DNA from: VSJD01 sp964617825
Lineage (GTDB): Bacteria > Verrucomicrobiota > Kiritimatiellia > JAAZAB01
DNA: 64,000 bases
Direction of reading: 5' to 3'
Assembly: GCA_964617825.1 (NCBI GenBank)
Contig: CAZTWL010000017.1
Coordinates: forward strand, 22,060-86,059
The notes beneath the pieces are model-generated. The model had not been told where the DNA came from, did not search any database, and saw only the letters and a program-made list of their open reading frames with translations. The translations under genes were made by a program, and so were the position numbers. Positions 7,920-16,579 of the stretch are shown in pieces (position 1 is the stretch's first letter; each line of letters starts with the position of its first letter).

Positions 7920-10529
7920 ATGCGTATAACCCCCTCCATTATGAAAACCTTGACGCTGCTTGGAATCCTGGCCGCATGCAAAACGGCGCTTGGCGCGGAT
8001 GTCCAGCCGACGGTTAGCATGCCGGCCTGGCCGGAATATACTGGCCGGCTGGTCGTATCAACGAACTTCGATTTGCCTCAGGAATGGGCGCCGCAGCCGG
8101 TGATAGGGAGTCCGTTCTGGATATACGCGCCTCAGCCTGCGCGCTATTCGAATGAACTGGCAAAGATTTATGCGGAAACATCCCTGCGTCCCATGTTCGA
8201 TGAAGGTGTGCGAGCATATTACCTGCAGTCGCTGATCGATGAGGAACGCAACGCATATAATCGCCTGCTCCTGAGAGAGGTTGAGATTTTCGGGGCGGAT
8301 AGCGACCGGAATCTGGCGCCCCAAGCCTCCGTTTCCGCGGAAGCGGAAGGAGCGCAAATCAAATATATCGAGCGGGTTAACGATGCGGATATTTCGCTGC
8401 AAAGCGCATGTTATTCATCCCCCGCCAGATACGGTGCCGACCAGAAGGCCTGGGTCGCATTTGCATTCGACAAGGATGTTCGCATCCAGCGTGTTGTCAT
8501 TCATGGCGGCCGACCCAAGGCCGAGGGAACCAACGTATACGCCCAACTGCCCAGCCGGTTTGTCATTCAATATCAAGCACAGGGTGGTTGGAAGGATATA
8601 CCCGGGACAGCGGTGCTAACCAACAACCAAGCCCGCTGCGAACTGCGCTTTGATCCGATATCTGCGAAAGCCATTCGCATTCGCGTGGATTCGCAATCGG
8701 CTGTTCTTGATGTGTCGGCCCTGAAGTTGAGAGACTTAAAAATCGATCCTGATCGGCCGTTTTTCATTTCGGATGGCGAGTCGCGTCCGCCGTTCCGTTG
8801 TTTCGAGGAGGCGCGCGTTAACAAGGAAGATTATGCGCGCTGGAAGAATGAAAACACCAATTTTATCGGGTTTTTTTGTGGAACGGAGTGGGATAACGAT
8901 TACGGATATTTGCACAACACCAACAATATCGCGAGCGTCAGAAATCGCGGAGCATCGGAAAACGTCCTTGCCATGATCCAGGAGCGTTTTTGGAACCACA
9001 CCAATCGGGATCAAGCAATGAACGCGTTGCATACCTACCATCAGGCGATCAGAACGCGTCACTTCGATGACTTGGATAAAATGATGTTCATGGATTGCGG
9101 CCGCGCTTTGAATCATTATGCCATGGAGTGGGGAGGGGGGATTCCCTGGATCGAGACCACCTGCGCCGGATATCAGCGTCACCAGCCGCAAATGTATTTT
9201 GTGCGGGGCGCCAGCCGCCAGTACGGCAAGCCTTGGGGGTGGTATGTGGCCCTGGGAATGGTTGATAAAGACGGATATGTTGACCCTGACTATATGGGCA
9301 AATCAGGCGGTGGCCCCGATTTTGGCATCTCGCCGTCGTTGAACAAGCGTGACCGGTACTTGGCCTATCTGGCGGGCGCTAATTTCCTGCACTGCGAGTG
9401 TTTCCCTTTCGCCTATTGCTTGGATAAGGACCACGACGGCGTCTGGGAGCTTTCTCCGCATGGCGAGGTGCTGCGCGAATGGTACGATTTTATTCGGAAG
9501 CATCCGGACAGAGGAATCAGCTATGCGCCGATCGCGCTTGCTTTGCCTTTTTCCCACGGACAAAGCCCCATTACCGGAGGGCCGATCTGGGGCCAATTTC
9601 CCCAGGAGCGGTCCGATCACATGATCGAGGCGTTTCTGCGTGTCATTGTTCCCTGGCACAACGGCAAACATGAGCAGGAATACGCGTTGGCAAATAGCCC
9701 TTTCGGTGATTTGTTCGATATCATTTTGCCCGATCCGCCCAGCGGACCTGTGGCCGCAAAGATTTTGTCCGGCTATAAGGCTATGATTCTCGTGGGCGAT
9801 TTTGCCCCGAGCCAGCCGGTGGTTGATCGCTTGATGAACTATGTGCAAAACGGCGGGACGCTGGTGATGAACATCAAACAAGTTGGCCAAAACTGTCCTG
9901 CCAGCTTCATTGGAGTCGAACCCTCAGGCAAGGCAATCCCCGTGCGCTCACCCGTGCGTTCGCTGATGAGCCCAGAGACGATGTCCCTGCCGAATGCCTA
10001 TATGTTCGATCCGGTGATTTTGAAAGGCGCCCGTCCTATTCTAGTGGATGCCGACAACCGGGTCATGGCCTGCGTCAACGAGTTTGGCAGAGGACGCCTG
10101 GTGCTTGCCACCGTGGATTATCTGTTGCCCGAGAATTTGGGCAATATGCGCGTTCCGACCTATTCCAAGTGGCAGGGTAAGGAGACATTTCCATTCATAT
10201 CATTTCTGCTCGCCAGATTGGTTCACGAAGTCATCCCGGTTGATGTGACAGGCGATATTCAATATGGATTCAACAAGGTATCCGACGGCTGGTGGATATA
10301 CCTGATCAACAACAAGGGAATCTATAAAAGCGCGCGTAACCCGCAGCGGCTGGATACCGATCAGACGGCAACGGTAGAAATAGGGTTGCGTAATTTGAAG
10401 CCTCTATCCATTACGGATTTGCGGTCCAACGTTGCAATTCAATGGGATACAGCAAAGAACTCATTGCTTGTGCGCGTGGCGCCGGGCGATGTCAACATTA
10501 TTAAAATCAAAACAGAAGGCGGGAACTGA
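7920..10529 (+). CDS. LINNKG-family protein with inserted F5/8 type C domain, copy 3
   Basis: An 869-residue exported paralogue, about 115 residues longer than its neighbours. AAGGAGA lies seven bases before the ATG. The signal region (about residues 1-25) contains LAAC, a lipobox-like motif, so it may be a lipoprotein; cleavage after TALGA is the alternative. Residues about 115-270 are a discoidin/F5/8 type C (CBM32-like) module (REVEIFG, NLAPQASVS, RVVIHGGRP, AIRIRVD) set inside the N-terminal part of the barrel region. The conserved acidic positions remain: E323 (TEWD), E412 (IETT) and E493 (HCECFPFAYC, where Pro-Glu-Thr has become Cys-Glu-Cys). The C-terminal signature is diverged (LINNKGIYKSARN). 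The insertion suggests carbohydrate targeting; the activity is inferred. Confidence 0.75.
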   Translation: MRITPSIMKTLTLLGILAACKTALGADVQPTVSMPAWPEYTGRLVVSTNFDLPQEWAPQPVIGSPFWIYAPQPARYSNELAKIYAETSLRPMFDEGVRAYYLQSLIDEERNAYNRLLLREVEIFGADSDRNLAPQASVSAEAEGAQIKYIERVNDADISLQSACYSSPARYGADQKAWVAFAFDKDVRIQRVVIHGGRPKAEGTNVYAQLPSRFVIQYQAQGGWKDIPGTAVLTNNQARCELRFDPISAKAIRIRVDSQSAVLDVSALKLRDLKIDPDRPFFISDGESRPPFRCFEEARVNKEDYARWKNENTNFIGFFCGTEWDNDYGYLHNTNNIASVRNRGASENVLAMIQERFWNHTNRDQAMNALHTYHQAIRTRHFDDLDKMMFMDCGRALNHYAMEWGGGIPWIETTCAGYQRHQPQMYFVRGASRQYGKPWGWYVALGMVDKDGYVDPDYMGKSGGGPDFGISPSLNKRDRYLAYLAGANFLHCECFPFAYCLDKDHDGVWELSPHGEVLREWYDFIRKHPDRGISYAPIALALPFSHGQSPITGGPIWGQFPQERSDHMIEAFLRVIVPWHNGKHEQEYALANSPFGDLFDIILPDPPSGPVAAKILSGYKAMILVGDFAPSQPVVDRLMNYVQNGGTLVMNIKQVGQNCPASFIGVEPSGKAIPVRSPVRSLMSPETMSLPNAYMFDPVILKGARPILVDADNRVMACVNEFGRGRLVLATVDYLLPENLGNMRVPTYSKWQGKETFPFISFLLARLVHEVIPVDVTGDIQYGFNKVSDGWWIYLINNKGIYKSARNPQRLDTDQTATVEIGLRNLKPLSITDLRSNVAIQWDTAKNSLLVRVAPGDVNIIKIKTEGGN

Positions 10530-11044
10530 TGAGCAATCGCATGATTTCATACCTGACCGGATTGTGTTGTGCAGCCGGCCTCGTGCCGCTTATGGCCTCA
10601 GCCCAGTCCTCTAATCTGGCGGACAACTGCCTGGTCAGTTGCAGCAATGGAACCAATCCGGAATATGCCGTGGACGGCAACCGAAGCGGCTGGTTCTGGG
10701 AATCCAAATGGCCTTGCTGGCTGGAAATCGATTTGGGGCAGGAACACGAATTAACCGCGATCAATCTGTTCATGTGGTGGGGGGGCGACAGGCGCTATTA
10801 CCAATACGCGATTGCCGTCTCTCCCGATCGCGTTAAGTGGACTGAGATTGTCGACGAACGGACAAATACGGCGCCAAGTACGGCTGAAGGCCGTCTTTAT
10901 CCCTTCCGTCCGACACCGGCACGTTTTGTCCGATTGACCACGACCAGTAACAACGTGAATGCTGCCGTCCATGTGCGGGAAATCGAAGTATATGGCAAAG
11001 GGGTGCCTGTGAACAAGCTCAACAGCCCGGGCGCCGGACGTTAA
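10529..11044 (+). CDS. Small secreted F5/8 type C (discoidin/CBM32-like) domain protein
   Basis: A 171-residue protein whose ATG overlaps the previous TGA by one base (TGATG), indicating translational coupling. Residues 1-25 are a signal peptide (likely cut after ASA). Residues about 30-160 form a single discoidin-type domain: CWLEIDLGQEHELTAINLF, YAIAVSPDRVKWTEI, FVRLTTT and the terminal REIEVYG. Such domains bind terminal sugars at a beta-sandwich edge. It has no catalytic partner in the same polypeptide, yet it directly follows the one LINNKG paralogue with an internal F5/8C module. It may be an auxiliary sugar-binding subunit or a domain released from an ancestral fusion. Confidence 0.85.
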   Translation: MSNRMISYLTGLCCAAGLVPLMASAQSSNLADNCLVSCSNGTNPEYAVDGNRSGWFWESKWPCWLEIDLGQEHELTAINLFMWWGGDRRYYQYAIAVSPDRVKWTEIVDERTNTAPSTAEGRLYPFRPTPARFVRLTTTSNNVNAAVHVREIEVYGKGVPVNKLNSPGAGR

Positions 11045-11085
11045 GTTCTTAACATCAAGTTGGGCATACAAATAAGGATATCGAT

Positions 11086-13347
11086 ATGAATCGAATTGCC
11101 GGACAAGCTTTAGGCATACACTTGGCGTTGTTGTTGGCGGCCGTGCTGCTTTTCAATCCGGGCGCTGCCGCGGGCGCCGAAGGGACAAACGATTCCCGGA
11201 CAACTTACCGGCTTGTCGCCCGGCAGGATTATGAAACGGCGCCGGATCGGGTTCCGCCGATCATTATGGGGCGCGGATTCTGGAACCTGCTGGGCGGGTC
11301 CTGGCGCGATAAATTTGAGCCGAAGCCGCTGCCCACGAAAAAGTCGCCGGTCTCGCAGGCCAAAATGGAAAATTCAAGCGAACCGATGCTGCGTGAAGCG
11401 GCGCGCTGGTATTCGCGCAACAACCTTATGGTGCCGGATACCAATCATTGCCTGGCAATCGGCGCCGCGCGATTGAGCGCCGCGGAATTCGATCCCAAGG
11501 TGCCGTTTATTCTTGGCGGAGGTGGCAGCCGTCCTCATTTCAGGTGCATGGAAGATTTCCAAGTGGATGCCCGCGAGTATAAACAGTGGAAGAAAGAGCA
11601 TCCCAACTTCCTGGGGTTTGCGGCTGGCGATGAGTATGACAGCGACTATATCGGAGCCCTCTCCCAAACGAATATGGTCGAATATGCGAAACGGTTGCGG
11701 GCGATCAAGTGTTCGGAAACGGCGATCGCGCAGGCAACGAATATCCTCGTAAACGCGGTCAAAGGCCGCGATCAGGCGCTGGCCGGATCGTATGCCTGTT
11801 TCCAGGCTGCGCGGCGCTACTATTTCGACGATCCGGATAAAATGATCTTCCTGCACAGTGCCTGGTGCTGGGACCATTACCCGTTGGAATGGGGCGCCGG
11901 GATGGTGATTCTGGAAACGTCGAGTACCGGGCCTTACCGGTACCAGGTTGCCATGTCGTTTGCACGCGGCGCGGCGCGGCAATACAGCAAGCCGTGGGAA
12001 TGGTATATTGCCGTCTGTTATAACGGGTTCACCGAGGATGGCAAATGGGACGACAATGCTTTTCCCTACTGCCTGACGACCAATTCTGTTCCCTATGCCG
12101 GGGCAGGTCATGTCCGCGGCCCGACCTGCGGTCCGTCGATTTCGCTTAATCGGCGAAATATGTATTTGGCTTATTTAGCCGGTGCCAGCATTGTACAGCA
12201 CGAGACCTGGCCGTATGCCTATTGGCAATTCAAAAACCAGGATGTGCGCGGCGACGTCGAGCTTTCCCCATTTGGCGAAGCGATGAAAGAGTGGTATGCG
12301 TTCACCCAGTGGTTCCCCGACCGCGGTACCAGCTATGCGCCGGTGGCGCTAATGATTCCGTTCAACCAGGGCTACCCGCAATGGGGTGGGCGCCCTTGGT
12401 CGTTCTTTCCCATGGAACGGCCGGACAGTATGATCGACGCCTTCATGTATACCGTGGTGCCAATGGCACAGAATTTGAAACAAGGCCAGGAAGGCTGTCT
12501 GGCCAATAGTCCATATGGGGATATATATGATGCGGTTATGCCCCGCCCGCCGAGCGGGCCCGTGGCCTTGAAAACGCTGATGAATTACAAGGTGGCGATC
12601 ATGCTGGGTGGATTCAATATCGACCAGGCGCTGGCGAAACGATTGAAGGAATATGTAAAGAAAGGCGGAACGCTGGTCCTCAATATCCGGCAGGTTAACG
12701 AAAATCTGCCGGAAGATTTTATCGGGGCCAGGCGGACGGGCGCGATTTGCGGGACGGAAGGGGAAGTCAAGGTTGTTGACGGGCGCGACGCCGTCACGCT
12801 GCCGGAGCCGTACGATTATGAAAAGCTTGAATTAAAAGGCGCCGAACCGCTTTGGCTCGACAGCAAGGGAGGAATTTTGGCCTGCGTGAATGCCTATGGC
12901 CGGGGAAGGGTGATTTTAACCGCGGTGGACTGCATGGTTCCGCGCAAGAGCTTTTGCGATAATAACGACGATACTTACATCAAGGCCATGAAATCCAGGG
13001 AACATCCTCTTGTTCAAATTCTGATGCGGCAGATTGTGAAAGACGTCCTGCCGGTTGAGGTAAAGGGCGATATCGAATATGGGCTGAACAAAGTGTCGGA
13101 TGGCTGGTGGGTGTATCTGATCAACAACAAGGGCGTAACTAAATTCACGCGCACGCCGGAAAAGGCGGATGTTGCCCAAACCGCCAAGGTTACGGTCGAC
13201 ATGCGGTCGCTGATCCCGATCATGGTGCAGGAACTGCGGGAAGGCACGGATATGGCCTGGGACAAAAATAAAAATTCATTCTCAATTGATGTTGGCCCGG
13301 GCGACATCAAAGTTGTGAAAATTACAGTTCAGGATAAGCATAAATAG
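11086..13347 (+). CDS. LINNKG-family secreted hydrolase-like protein, copy 4
   Basis: A 753-residue exported paralogue with AAGGA seven bases before the ATG and a signal peptide over about residues 1-31 (GAAAGAEG). The barrel region carries E183 (DEYD), E277 (LETS before GPYRYQ) and a QHETWPYAYW motif. The amidotransferase-like segment (VAIMLGGFNID, GGTLVLNIRQ, GRGRVILTAVD) and the C-terminal signature DGWWVYLINNKGVTKFTRT are intact. Its N-terminal half is closer to copy 3 (a PPFRCFEEA-like block, here RPHFRCMEDF) than to copies 1 and 2, so the array has at least two lineages. It lies 15 bases before the DUF4838 gene and is very likely co-transcribed with it. Confidence 0.75.
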   Translation: MNRIAGQALGIHLALLLAAVLLFNPGAAAGAEGTNDSRTTYRLVARQDYETAPDRVPPIIMGRGFWNLLGGSWRDKFEPKPLPTKKSPVSQAKMENSSEPMLREAARWYSRNNLMVPDTNHCLAIGAARLSAAEFDPKVPFILGGGGSRPHFRCMEDFQVDAREYKQWKKEHPNFLGFAAGDEYDSDYIGALSQTNMVEYAKRLRAIKCSETAIAQATNILVNAVKGRDQALAGSYACFQAARRYYFDDPDKMIFLHSAWCWDHYPLEWGAGMVILETSSTGPYRYQVAMSFARGAARQYSKPWEWYIAVCYNGFTEDGKWDDNAFPYCLTTNSVPYAGAGHVRGPTCGPSISLNRRNMYLAYLAGASIVQHETWPYAYWQFKNQDVRGDVELSPFGEAMKEWYAFTQWFPDRGTSYAPVALMIPFNQGYPQWGGRPWSFFPMERPDSMIDAFMYTVVPMAQNLKQGQEGCLANSPYGDIYDAVMPRPPSGPVALKTLMNYKVAIMLGGFNIDQALAKRLKEYVKKGGTLVLNIRQVNENLPEDFIGARRTGAICGTEGEVKVVDGRDAVTLPEPYDYEKLELKGAEPLWLDSKGGILACVNAYGRGRVILTAVDCMVPRKSFCDNNDDTYIKAMKSREHPLVQILMRQIVKDVLPVEVKGDIEYGLNKVSDGWWVYLINNKGVTKFTRTPEKADVAQTAKVTVDMRSLIPIMVQELREGTDMAWDKNKNSFSIDVGPGDIKVVKITVQDKHK

Positions 13348-13362
13348 ATCGGGAGATAATCA

Positions 13363-16221
13363 GTGAAGATTACGAACTCCGTTGCTGTCCTGGCCATCAT
13401 GATCCTGGCGCTGGCTGTGGGAGGATTTGCGAAAGAATACAATCTGGTCGAAAAAGGGAAGAGTGATGCGCGGATCCAACTTAATCCGGTGCCATCGGGA
13501 AGCGAATTTGCGGCGGCGGTTACACTTCAGGATTACATAAAAAAAATTTCCGGAGCAAGCATCGTCCGCTCGACGTATCCGCCCAAGCATTACCGGCTGA
13601 ACTCGCCAAACCCTGATTTTATTGAAATTTTGCTGGTGACGCTCGAAAACGGCGAATTTTTGCTGCCGCCCGACGTGCTTGCAAAGCTCGCGGATGCAAA
13701 AAGCGACGAGGCGTTTTATATCAAAACGAACGGCGACAAGAAGATCGTCATTGCCGGCAAGAAACCGGTAGGAGTTTTATACGGGACCTTTACATTCCTT
13801 GAGAACTATCTTGGAGTGCGCTGGTTTTATCCGGGCGAGGAGGGTGAGTTTTGCCCAAAGATGGAAAGCATCACCGTGGGCGAGATCGATGACTTCCAGC
13901 AGCCTTCCTTTGAAATACGAGGCATAAATGCCTACCGGGTAAAGTGGTATGGGGAAGACAAGGGAACGTTGCTTTCGGATTGGTACGTTCGCAATAAAAT
14001 GGGCATCGGGGCCCGCTATCAATATCCAAATGTCAGCAAGGAACAGCTCGATTACTGGTCGGCAGCCAATGCGCGTTGGGGCGGCGGCGGGCATTTGACT
14101 TTTGAATCGGCCGTCCCGATCAAAACATTTGCGAAAACTCATCCTGAATATTTTCCGCTTATCGACGGAAAACGGCACACGGAGGAGGGACGTTTTCAGC
14201 GGTGCATTTCGAATCCGGATGTCCAGAAACTTGTCCGCGATTATGCCCTCGAACAACTGGCGTATGCGTATGGCTCGAATTACAGGTATGGTCTGGCCGG
14301 GCATGATGCCGCTAAAACCTGGTGCCTTTGTCCGGAGTGCGTCAAGCTGGGCACCTATAACGGTGTATTCGATGTTTCCACGATGGTTCACCGTTTTTTC
14401 ATCAAAATGACCGGCGAGATCTTAAAGTGCGATCCGCAGGCTAAGCTTGCCTTTACCATGTACTCCGATTACCGCGATCTGCCGAAAGATCCGGCGATGC
14501 GTTACGATGCGCGGGTCATGGGCACATATGCACCGCATGGGCGTTGCTATGTCCATCGCCTGGACGATCCGAAATGCGAGATGAACGCGAAAATGCTCAA
14601 GGATATTCTGGCTTGGCACAAGATTGCGCCGAAAATGGATTTTTACGAATACATGGGTTGTGCCAATTCGTCGTACGCTGTTATGGAATATGTTCTGGCG
14701 GACGATCTCAAGCTTTACAAAAAACTCGGCATTGACGGAGGCTGGATGGACGATTGCTGCGAACCGGCCGATCCGTTCTGGGAGACGTCTTGGCAACTTT
14801 ACTATGTAGCGGCCAAAATGCTGTGGGATCACACATTGGACGTCAACAAGCTCCTTGAGGATGCCTACGACAGATATTACGGGCCGGCCTCCGTTCCCAT
14901 GAAACAATATCATGCCTTTCGACGCGAGCTCTGGGAGAGCGCGCCCGGACATGCCATCTATGGCGGACCTGCCAGGATCGGTTACTGTCTGACCGTGCCC
15001 GGAGCGGACAAACGGCTTATGATGTACCTGGATGAAGCGGAAAAGCTGGCGGCGAATGATGCGATGGTCAAAAAACGTATTGCGCAGGACCGGGATTATT
15101 TGAAGACTATTTGGGGCAAGTACGCGGAAAAACTGAAAAAGACGATATCCGGACAAAACGACATTCCCTTGCGCGAGGCAGAGGGAAAAATAGTGATTGA
15201 CGGTGTTTTGGATGAAGACGATTGGCGCAGAGCTCCGCTGGTTACTGGGTTTCAGGTGATCAAAACCGGCGCCGAACCCAGGGAGGAAACACGAGTCAAG
15301 GTCCTTTACGATGCCGACAATTGGTATGTAGGCATTGAAGCCATGACCGAGCATGCCTGGTCGCCCTTGAAAACCCTGGTTACGGAACGTGACGGCAACG
15401 TATGGGAAGACGATTCGGTTGAAGTCTTTATTGCGCCACCGGGCGGTGATTACTGCCACTGGGTCATCAACAGCATCGGCGCCTATTATGACGCCAAACT
15501 GACGGATAAGGATTTCGAATCAAAGGCCGAAATCAAAACCAAAGTCTTGAAGGACCGCTATGTTCTGGAAATGCGTTTTCCTGCGGATGTCATGGGAACA
15601 AAGATCCTGTCAGGACAAGTTTGGCAGATGCATTTTATCCGTGCGTGTTTGAATCTTCAGCCGCCGGCCGCAAGTGAAGGTTCCAGCATTGACGGGACGG
15701 ATGCGCATCGGCAGATAAATTTCCGCCGCGCCGTTACCGGAAAAAACCTGGTACAAAACGGTAATTTCACGGAAGTTGTCGACACCCTGGAAAAAGATAA
15801 AACTGCGCCTGACGGCATCAAGAGCGAAAAATTTCCGAAGCTTTGGAACGGCGGCAATGTGAAACTATTGCAGGGCAAAAACAATAAAAATCGAATCGAA
15901 TTTAAAAAAGGGAATCTTTGGGCCTGGTGGTCTTTTGTGCCGAACAATGACGCCAGGCATGTAATTAACGGCGAGATCATGGCTTCCGGAAAAGGTCAAA
16001 TCAAAGGGACTATGAAATCATGCATTCGGAAGCCAGACGACAAACGTTCGTATGTGGATGAAATCAAGCGTGAGATTGGTCCGTTTGACTTGAGTGATAC
16101 GCCAACGGCTTTTAAATTCAGGTTCGAATTGGCGGCGTATGAGAATATGGGGTATTTTTCCTTCACGGCTGATGATGCCGCACTGGACTATGTCAGCGCG
16201 GCTCTGGAAGAAATGAAATAA
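13363..16221 (+). CDS. DUF4838 domain protein with C-terminal CBM9-like module, copy 1
   Basis: A 952-residue exported protein starting at GTG, with GGGAGA six bases upstream and a signal peptide over about residues 1-22. Residues about 25-170 resemble the N-terminal domain of GH67-like enzymes (DYIKKISGA, IVIAGKKPVGVLYG, LENYLGVRWFYPGEEGEFCP). The DUF4838 core follows and includes WCLCPEC (C321, C323, C326), a C-x-C-x2-C set shared with the two other copies in this window. Residues about 605-795 are a family 9 carbohydrate-binding-like module (KIVIDGVLDEDDW, DDSVEVFIAP). The last 150 residues are a further beta-rich domain. DUF4838 proteins are presumed glycan-active; this one closes the LINNKG operon, 15 bases after the previous stop. 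Confidence 0.85.
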   Translation: MKITNSVAVLAIMILALAVGGFAKEYNLVEKGKSDARIQLNPVPSGSEFAAAVTLQDYIKKISGASIVRSTYPPKHYRLNSPNPDFIEILLVTLENGEFLLPPDVLAKLADAKSDEAFYIKTNGDKKIVIAGKKPVGVLYGTFTFLENYLGVRWFYPGEEGEFCPKMESITVGEIDDFQQPSFEIRGINAYRVKWYGEDKGTLLSDWYVRNKMGIGARYQYPNVSKEQLDYWSAANARWGGGGHLTFESAVPIKTFAKTHPEYFPLIDGKRHTEEGRFQRCISNPDVQKLVRDYALEQLAYAYGSNYRYGLAGHDAAKTWCLCPECVKLGTYNGVFDVSTMVHRFFIKMTGEILKCDPQAKLAFTMYSDYRDLPKDPAMRYDARVMGTYAPHGRCYVHRLDDPKCEMNAKMLKDILAWHKIAPKMDFYEYMGCANSSYAVMEYVLADDLKLYKKLGIDGGWMDDCCEPADPFWETSWQLYYVAAKMLWDHTLDVNKLLEDAYDRYYGPASVPMKQYHAFRRELWESAPGHAIYGGPARIGYCLTVPGADKRLMMYLDEAEKLAANDAMVKKRIAQDRDYLKTIWGKYAEKLKKTISGQNDIPLREAEGKIVIDGVLDEDDWRRAPLVTGFQVIKTGAEPREETRVKVLYDADNWYVGIEAMTEHAWSPLKTLVTERDGNVWEDDSVEVFIAPPGGDYCHWVINSIGAYYDAKLTDKDFESKAEIKTKVLKDRYVLEMRFPADVMGTKILSGQVWQMHFIRACLNLQPPAASEGSSIDGTDAHRQINFRRAVTGKNLVQNGNFTEVVDTLEKDKTAPDGIKSEKFPKLWNGGNVKLLQGKNNKNRIEFKKGNLWAWWSFVPNNDARHVINGEIMASGKGQIKGTMKSCIRKPDDKRSYVDEIKREIGPFDLSDTPTAFKFRFELAAYENMGYFSFTADDAALDYVSAALEEMK

Positions 16222-16579
16222 ACCTGCCAAAAATGCCCCGGTTGATGGTTGCTTTTCCACTGCGCGTGCGAACGCGCATCCCGAACCGGATGAGGATCTT
16301 ACGGAATACAAGGCTGTGTCATGCGGATGAGCGGCGCGCTAAACGTGCCCTGATGAACGCTTGCTTACCTGTCATTTTTATCTGGCTTGGCATTCTTATG
16401 CCGGAGTGCCTTAAAATACAGCGCAAACCGCGACCAAGCGCACTTGTTTTGGTTTGTGCGCATCGAGAACGCGGCGGCAGATTTTCTGAAAGAGCGAATT
16501 CACGCCCGCATTTTGTTTGGAGCAGGTATCCCGGTGATGTGGCAAATGATCTAGGCGCATGCTGCCGGCCGGCGGAACA
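16222..16579. other. Intergenic region between convergent genes with one perfect small hairpin
   Basis: These 358 bases separate two genes that point at each other. I see no credible gene. A perfect 7-bp inverted repeat, TGCGCGT at 16261-16267 and ACGCGCA at 16272-16278 around the loop GCGA, lies 40 bases after the upstream stop. It has no T-run on either side, so it is at best a weak terminator. The rest shows no promoter and no repeat I can support. Confidence 0.4.
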
